Assembly: GCA_020740775.1 (NCBI GenBank)
Contig: JAHEWK010000009.1
Span: 1,612,001 to 1,676,000, forward strand
Direction of reading: 5' to 3'
Source: Ilyonectria destructans
Taxonomy: Eukaryota > Ascomycota > Sordariomycetes > Hypocreales > Nectriaceae
Length of the DNA stretch: 64,000 nt
In this document: positions 58,901-64,000 of the stretch, piece by piece
Layout of the letters: the number at the start of each line of letters is the position of its first letter
Position numbering within the stretch: the first letter of the stretch is position 1
Position numbers and translations under genes: made by a program
Notes under the pieces: generated by a model
Told to the model about the DNA's origin: nothing
The model's database searches: none
The model's input: only the letters and a program-made list of their open reading frames with translations

Positions 58901-60317
58901 GAGGCGGTGGCAGAGGCGGGAGGCCTGGACCGACACACATGTTGTAGCCAACAAGGATGCTCTTGCAATTAGTCCAGACCCATGTAGTCTTTGCGTTCCA
59001 CTTCTCAATGTCCTTCACAGTGACTCCGTGCTTCTTGGCCAGGGCATCGCAAGAGTCTCCGTTCTCGATGAGATGGGACTTGCATGTACCATCGGCGTTC
59101 GGCTCTGGTGCCGCGGGCTTGTAGGGGTCACCAGCTGAGCAGCAAACATAGTCACCTGCCTTGAGAGTGGCGCACACGTTGCTTTTCGTGTTTTATTTGA
59201 GGAAGTCGGCGCCACGAATGCCGCACCGGACAGAAAGGGTTGTGCAGCTGTCACCATCCTCGACCTGAGCGTATTTACAGACAGCGCGTTTCTCCAACTC
59301 GCTTCGCTTCCAAGGCCCCAGAAGCCTTACCGCTAGTCCTCGCGGCGCCGAGGTTGGAGCCGGAGTTGGACTGGGAGTCGAGGGAGTTGTATGAGCGTCG
59401 ACGAGATCGGCATCCTCTGCGGCAAGGTCAAACACTCGGACGTCTAGGAACTGCCCAGCAGCTTGTACGGCTCCCTAGATAGCGCAAGTGCCTTTGCTCC
59501 AATCTAGAGCGGCTTTCTGCACTGCCGCGAGATCTCCCGTCGTGTCGATTACCGCTCCAAAGACTTGTTGTGGTTTGCGTCCGTTACCACAGAGCTCTGC
59601 GACTGTTTGGTTGGATGCAGAGCCACCGGCGCTGATGTGTTCACCCAGAGCGTCCAGAGCCGATTTGACGGTTGGTTTTCCCAGTCCGGGGCCGATGTAG
59701 ACACTTGCAACAGTCTGTTGGTAGTACGCAAATACGAACTTCTCATCGCAGTTATCTTTGGTGCTGAAGAAATTTTTGATGCCCCCCAGGAGACTGGCAA
59801 TATGCTCTTTGTTTCCATTGCCAGGGTCGCCTTTGCCAATACTAAGCTTGGTGGAGACGGGTGTGCCGCTAATAATGCAGGCTGGAGCAACATTGAGACT
59901 ACCGTCTTGCACAAGGGTGTCTTCCTTCTTAGGATTGTCAACCGGAGTCTCATCAATAATCTTGGCAGCGGTTGAATGCGAGCCAAGGGTGCAGCTGCGG
60001 ATGAGGATGGTAGAGTCTTCGACGTCGAGGGGTTGAGAGACGGAGAGTTGCAGGAGCATTGGGGCTTTGCAACGGCTCAGGCGTTGGACAGATAGGTAGG
60101 GAATCCAGCTGTGGATGTTGGCGTAGTCCACGCAAGGAGGGGGGCAGTCATGCTGATCAGGCTGGTAGGTGTTGATGTCACCGATAGGTCATGGGTCATC
60201 GGGATTATCCTCACTCGCAGGCTCTACTGCCTGTGAGCCGTCCAGGTTGATGGCACATCGCACCAAATCGGCCCCCAAAGCAAGGGAGACCAAAACGAAT
60301 CTTATGGACGGCCTCAT
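55965..60317 (-). pseudogene. Large LysM/chitin-binding GH18 chitinase (subgroup C type), decayed
   Basis: Minus strand. Exons 58284-60317, 58184/58183-57901, 57828-57793, 57734-57471 and 57387-55965, with good splice sites throughout. It starts with a signal peptide (MRPSIRFVLVSLALGADLVRC). In order follow two LysM modules (KYAQVEDGDSCTTLS and SHLIENGDSCDALAKKHGV), a Cys-rich chitin-binding segment (CPLKACCSNWGFCG), the GH18 core with the catalytic DGIDIDWEYPG (DxxDxDxE), MTYDLHGQWDY and VGEASYGRSF, and a long C-terminal region with a Cys-rich patch and hydrophobic helices. Exon 1 has six in-frame stops (60189, 59475, 59193, 58896, 58647, 58509) but no frameshift. The last exon lacks one base near 57230. 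Subgroup C chitinases resemble killer-toxin alpha subunits and act on chitin. This copy cannot make the full enzyme. Confidence 0.88.
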
Positions 60318-61452
60318 GATGACATGCTTGAAAGTAGATCAAAGAGTGTAAAACAAAATAGTGCGAGATCACAAGGAATGAGCGTAAGTTGAGAAGGAAA
60401 GACAACAAAGAATGACGATGTGTCAAATGGGAAATCAAGCCAAAGGGAAGTTTTGAGTCTTTCGCACAATTGAGAACAACATCAGTTCTTGATAGATATA
60501 TGGAGTGTCCAACTTGCGTAAATGGTGAGAGACTGGAAAGGCGTGCTGAAGACGAGAGCCAGATGTGAATGACCGAAGTTACATGGCGAGCCAACGGGCC
60601 AGTTTGAGCAAGCACCGAGGTCCCGCATCAATTCCCTCCCCCCTGTAGGCCACGGGTTAATCATCCAAGCGATCAAGGCTGGCCTTCGGATTAGCGTAGG
60701 ATCGGAAGACCCGGGCTCGCATTTGCCACCTGCTGTGGTAAGCCAAGGACTTGATACGATTTCACAAGGTGTGGCACGATCATGACCAGGGGAGGGTACA
60801 TTGTAAGTTGGTTGCCCCACTATGCCTACCAAATAGACGGGCTCAATAACGCAGCGGGCCGCACTTTCGACTCCTGCTGTGTCCGTACCCCGGTGAGGGA
60901 CTTTTATTCGGTGAGGCTGGAGATCTGCGCCTTAGATGCTTGGCGGTTCCAGGTACAGTAAGTTTGGTAGGTAATTAAAAGAGCGCAGGGGTAAAGCTTT
61001 TAGTGCTGAATATTGGCTGTTGGTTGTTGGTTGTTGGCTGTTCGATACGGTGTATTAAGTAAACGTTACATTGAGCAAGTGGAGCTTCAGCCCGGCCAGA
61101 TCCGCGCCGAGGTCTAAGGCTATTGAGTGGAACGTTTAGCTAAAGTAACTAGGTATAAGCTTAAGCTGTTATCGGCCCGCTCCGGTACAGGGCTGCCCTT
61201 GTTCTTGGCCCTGGTGAAATACCACATGGTGTTGGTTGATGGCCTGTATCAACTTGCAAGGTTCGGCATGTCGCCCGAGAAGGGGAAAGGTTATCATTAC
61301 GAGATTCGGAGAGAGCATTGAGATTTCTACTCGCTAGAGAGCTGAAGAGCTCACATCCTCTCCCGCATCTTTCTATTCTTCTCATACATTTCCAACTCTG
61401 CATCTTTGGTACCTTCATCCTCAATTTACTGTATCCTACACTTTTCTTCATT
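60318..61452. promoter_or_regulatory. Shared divergent promoter region, chitinase and LysM-WSC gene
   Basis: About 1.1 kb between two divergent genes with chitin-binding modules. It has a short TTGGTTGTTGG-type tandem repeat at 61013-61040 (GGCTGTTGGTTGTTGGTTGTTGG). The right end is pyrimidine-rich. No gene supported inside. Confidence 0.5.
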
Positions 61453-62217
61453 ATGGAATCTTACTTGTTCTCACTTCTGGTACTCAGCACCAGCAGGCGA
61501 TTCTATTCCGCCGCCACCAGTACCCCCGAGTGGCAATGGGACCCTGAGACAATCGACTCCTGCATCGAGTGGTACAACCACGAGCTCGGCGACAAGCCAT
61601 GCGAATACGTCAGAGACTACTTCAACATCAGTCCCGAGGACTTTACCAAGTGGAATCCTTCTGTCCGTCTTGATTGCAAACCTTGGAGGTACAACCAATC
61701 CTATTGTATCGTGACCAAGGAGAGACTGGCTTCTCTAACATCGACAAAAACAACTGCGCCACCCAGTACTACCACTTTCACCTCCTCAACCAGCACTTTA
61801 GGACCCTCTCCTACCGCTTGGAGTGCACTGGGCTGCTATGTCGACAACACCACAGCGCCAATCCTCGAGAAGCGCGTGAGCAAGGAGGGCGGCGACGCAG
61901 CTTTGACAATCCCCAAGTGTCAGGATGCCTGCTTCCTCGCTCAGTTCCTGTTTGCAGGCGTCAAGGCGGGTAACGAGTGCTGGTGCAGCAACTACGTGGC
62001 TGGCGAGTGGGCTCGCAATCAGACCGATTGCAATGTGCCCTGTGCCGGTAACAAGACCGAGATCTGTGGTGGAAAGACTCTGGTCAATGTCTTTGAGCCT
62101 GAGACGGATGACGAGTGGTTGAAGGATGACAACGAGACGAAGACGAAGGATGAGAACAAGGTTGTCAGTGCTCAAACTTCTACTTCCGGGGCTATTAGGA
62201 ACCTCGCACTCTTCTAG
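61453..62217 (+). CDS. Secreted LysM and WSC domain protein (254 aa)
   Basis: I take the ATG at 61453, which gives an N-terminal hydrophobic signal (MESYLFSLLVLSTS). An upstream in-frame ATG at 61318 would add 45 residues ahead of it. Residues ~28-80 form one LysM-like module (CIEWYNHELGDKPCEYVRDYFNISPEDFTKWNPSV, split by natural spacing, then DCKPW...YCI), with cysteines typical of fungal secreted LysM. A Thr/Ser-rich linker leads to a WSC domain (about 115-205: ALGCYVDNTT, CQDACFLAQFLFAGVKAGNECWCSN, NKTEICGG). The tail is acidic. LysM binds chitin oligomers and WSC binds beta-glucans, so the protein probably coats or shields fungal wall, or sequesters chitin fragments. Divergent from the chitinase, the known partner arrangement. 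It appears intact. Confidence 0.85.
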   Translation: MESYLFSLLVLSTSRRFYSAATSTPEWQWDPETIDSCIEWYNHELGDKPCEYVRDYFNISPEDFTKWNPSVRLDCKPWRYNQSYCIVTKERLASLTSTKTTAPPSTTTFTSSTSTLGPSPTAWSALGCYVDNTTAPILEKRVSKEGGDAALTIPKCQDACFLAQFLFAGVKAGNECWCSNYVAGEWARNQTDCNVPCAGNKTEICGGKTLVNVFEPETDDEWLKDDNETKTKDENKVVSAQTSTSGAIRNLALF

Positions 62218-64000
62218 TCTGTCTCGTGGTGGTGTTTACAATTCCTAGGGCGGGAGTCGGCAGTAGAGTTATAGGGTAAGATTAAATATTAATTGAGTGC
62301 GAAGAGATTGATCAGGTTGTTTTCTTTGAATATTTTCCCTAGTAATTTTCTCTCCCCCGGCTGACTTTATGGATTATTCCGCGTCCCTACTATCCATTGT
62401 AAATTTTAGCTTTACTACGCAAGATAAATCTTATCTATAATTACTCTATTAATTAATTCTACTTAATTCCATCACTCTTAGCGTCTTGCAACCTAGCCTT
62501 TTATCGTCCGTTTGTATACTCTATTATCAATAATATCCCTCCGATGAACCGACGGATAATCCCCAGGCTACCCAAGTCCTCATACTCTAATTGTTTTTCT
62601 GGTAAAGATACACCCTAGCGACCATATAAGCCAGTCCAGATTGAGTTCTTACCACCGAAGGATCAGCGATCCGATGCTCCCGTAGACCCCTGCGTCCAGC
62701 CACATTGGAGCAGGCAGCGTTGTTGAATACCCCGGAACCAACACATTACGGTGACTCTTGTTGAACCCCACTGACGGTTCTTTTGTCGCCAGCGCAGTGA
62801 CATGCGTTAGACATCCCACCCGCTGCCAAGATACAAGAACTTTTTCCGCCAAACTGATTAAATCACTCATGCAGGGGAAAACAGGCGATATATTCGGCGG
62901 AACCCCTCGATGAGGGAACCTAATGTTTGAATTTACTGTATTTTCGTTGTGCACGCCACAGTTGCCAAGGCCTAAGTTTGAGTTTCAAGCTGCTTTTTTC
63001 TTCTTCTGCCGGAATCCTGTCTAACTTTTTCGACCTCCAGCCATTCTAACCTTGATGTCTACCCGACCTAACGACCCAAGATCTCGCCCTAGGTGGCTAG
63101 CATCCGTACCAGCTCCACGCAACCTAATAGCTCCTGGAACCAGGGCTCGTATACCTTACTGCTAATTTTCTTGATGAACTTTTAGTATCTTTTATTATTG
63201 CTATTTTTAATATTTTTAATACCTTCAGCTAAATTATATAGTATAGCCTTCTCTCTCCAGATATAGTTAATATTAATACTGATAATTAGATTTCCTTATA
63301 AATTAATTTTATTTCTATTATTAAGAAATAAACTATATTTAAAAATAGTTAAAATAATCTATTAGCTTATATTTAGATATTTTAAATAGTATAGTAAGAG
63401 ACTAAATAAGCTATTTTTCTCAAAGAACTTTTAATAGATATTTAATTTATTTCTTTTTATTTTATTTTATAAATTTTAAGAAGATTTAATATTATATTAA
63501 AATCTAATTTTATATTTTTAATATATAAAGTTATTCTTAATAAAAGCTTTATAAATAATAGTAATTAATATAATAAAAATTATTAAAATAGAATAATTAT
63601 TAAAAGAAAAATTAGTTTTTTAATAATAGAAAATATTAATCTCTTTTATCTTTTATTATTTAGAATAAGATTTCTATCTTAAAGTTATTAACTGATTCTA
63701 TTATCTATAGATAGTAAGATTAAAATTAGAAGGATTAAATTAAAACTTAAAATAAAAACTAATATATAATAACCTTATTATTTAGCTACTATATCTACTG
63801 ATACTTTAGCAGCAGAAAGAGACAAAAATAACACCCAACTTATTAACTTACCCTAGGGGAGATACACAGAAGATCGTCGCACAGGCATCTTGGATAGTCA
63901 GCCCGAAGCTGCACCAGACTACACATATATAGTCGGATGGATCTGAGGCTTATATCTCCTGATAGGGAAGCATCTTATTAGGTAGGATCTTGGGTCGGTC
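62218..64000. other. Gene-free right flank
   Basis: No gene supported. 62.2-63.2 kb is of ordinary composition, 63.2-63.84 kb is extremely AT-rich, and normal composition returns in the last ~160 bp. Confidence 0.6.
63180..63835. repeat. Extreme AT-rich block, probably RIP-mutated repeat relic
   Basis: About 650 bp almost entirely of A and T, dense in TATT, TTTA, TAAT and AATA, with sharp borders and no open frame. Such islands usually derive from transposons mutated by RIP. No element can be identified. Confidence 0.6.

Noticed and set aside
1..64000. CRISPR arrays or bacterial operon signals
   Set aside because: Introns, 5S dispersal and gene families show a eukaryotic fungal genome; no spaced direct repeats of CRISPR type seen.

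Overview
The window is nuclear DNA of a filamentous ascomycete (Pezizomycotina). Supporting evidence: short introns with GTAAGT-like donors, CTAAC/CTGAC branch points and TAG/CAG acceptors; two dispersed 5S rRNA genes; a PL3 pectate lyase; an NRPS-like A-T-reductase; a LysM/WSC protein paired with a chitin-binding GH18 chitinase; and a strongly AT-rich block of the kind left by repeat-induced point mutation (RIP). These contents fit a plant-associated or pathogenic species. I cannot name the species. Gene density is low and much of the window looks like accessory, fast-changing sequence.

Layout. 1-1.5 kb: 5' part of a large coiled-coil-rich gene of unknown function (minus strand) that runs off the left edge. 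3.8-4.3 kb: a possible small tail-anchored membrane protein interrupted by one stop. 6-46 kb: at least ten scattered copies, on both strands, of a small two-exon gene family that I do not recognise. The family has the core PVNxRMQNPxYxxGTPLF, an almost invariant 44-nt first exon ending in phase 2, and an A/T-rich TATA-like box about 200-360 bp upstream. One copy (18.5 kb) is visible only if the intron is modelled, two are strongly diverged, and one (28.4 kb) has grown to 202 residues through internal repeats. This family is the best candidate in the window for something undescribed. Among its copies lie an intact five-exon sugar transporter (15.5-17.3 kb), several tandem repeats, a foldback MITE with TA duplications (25.1 kb) and a dead Tc1-type DD34E transposon with perfect 26-bp inverted ends (35.2-36.6 kb).

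Right half. 38.6-39.4 kb: secreted PL3 pectate lyase. 40.7-43.6 kb: ankyrin-repeat protein with a STAND/NLR-like fungal N-terminus and one apparent frameshift. 44.2 and 54.6 kb: two identical 5S rRNA genes in opposite orientation, bracketing a family member, a broken secreted nitrilase (46.9-48.3 kb) and an intact 1046-residue NRPS-like A-T-reductase (50.1-53.5 kb). 56.0-60.3 kb: a very large LysM/chitin-binding/GH18 chitinase gene that keeps its introns and domains but has six in-frame stops in its first exon and a frameshift in its last. 61.5-62.2 kb: an intact LysM-WSC secreted protein divergent from the chitinase, the arrangement known for subgroup C chitinases and LysM genes. 62.2-64 kb: gene-free, including the AT-rich block.

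How the parts relate. The pectate lyase, sugar transporter, LysM-WSC protein and chitinase remnant all concern plant or fungal cell-wall polymers. The NRPS-like enzyme would make a small carboxylate-derived metabolite. The decayed transposon, nitrilase and chitinase and the AT-rich block suggest that point-mutational decay has acted here. Splice models are read by eye and need transcript support.
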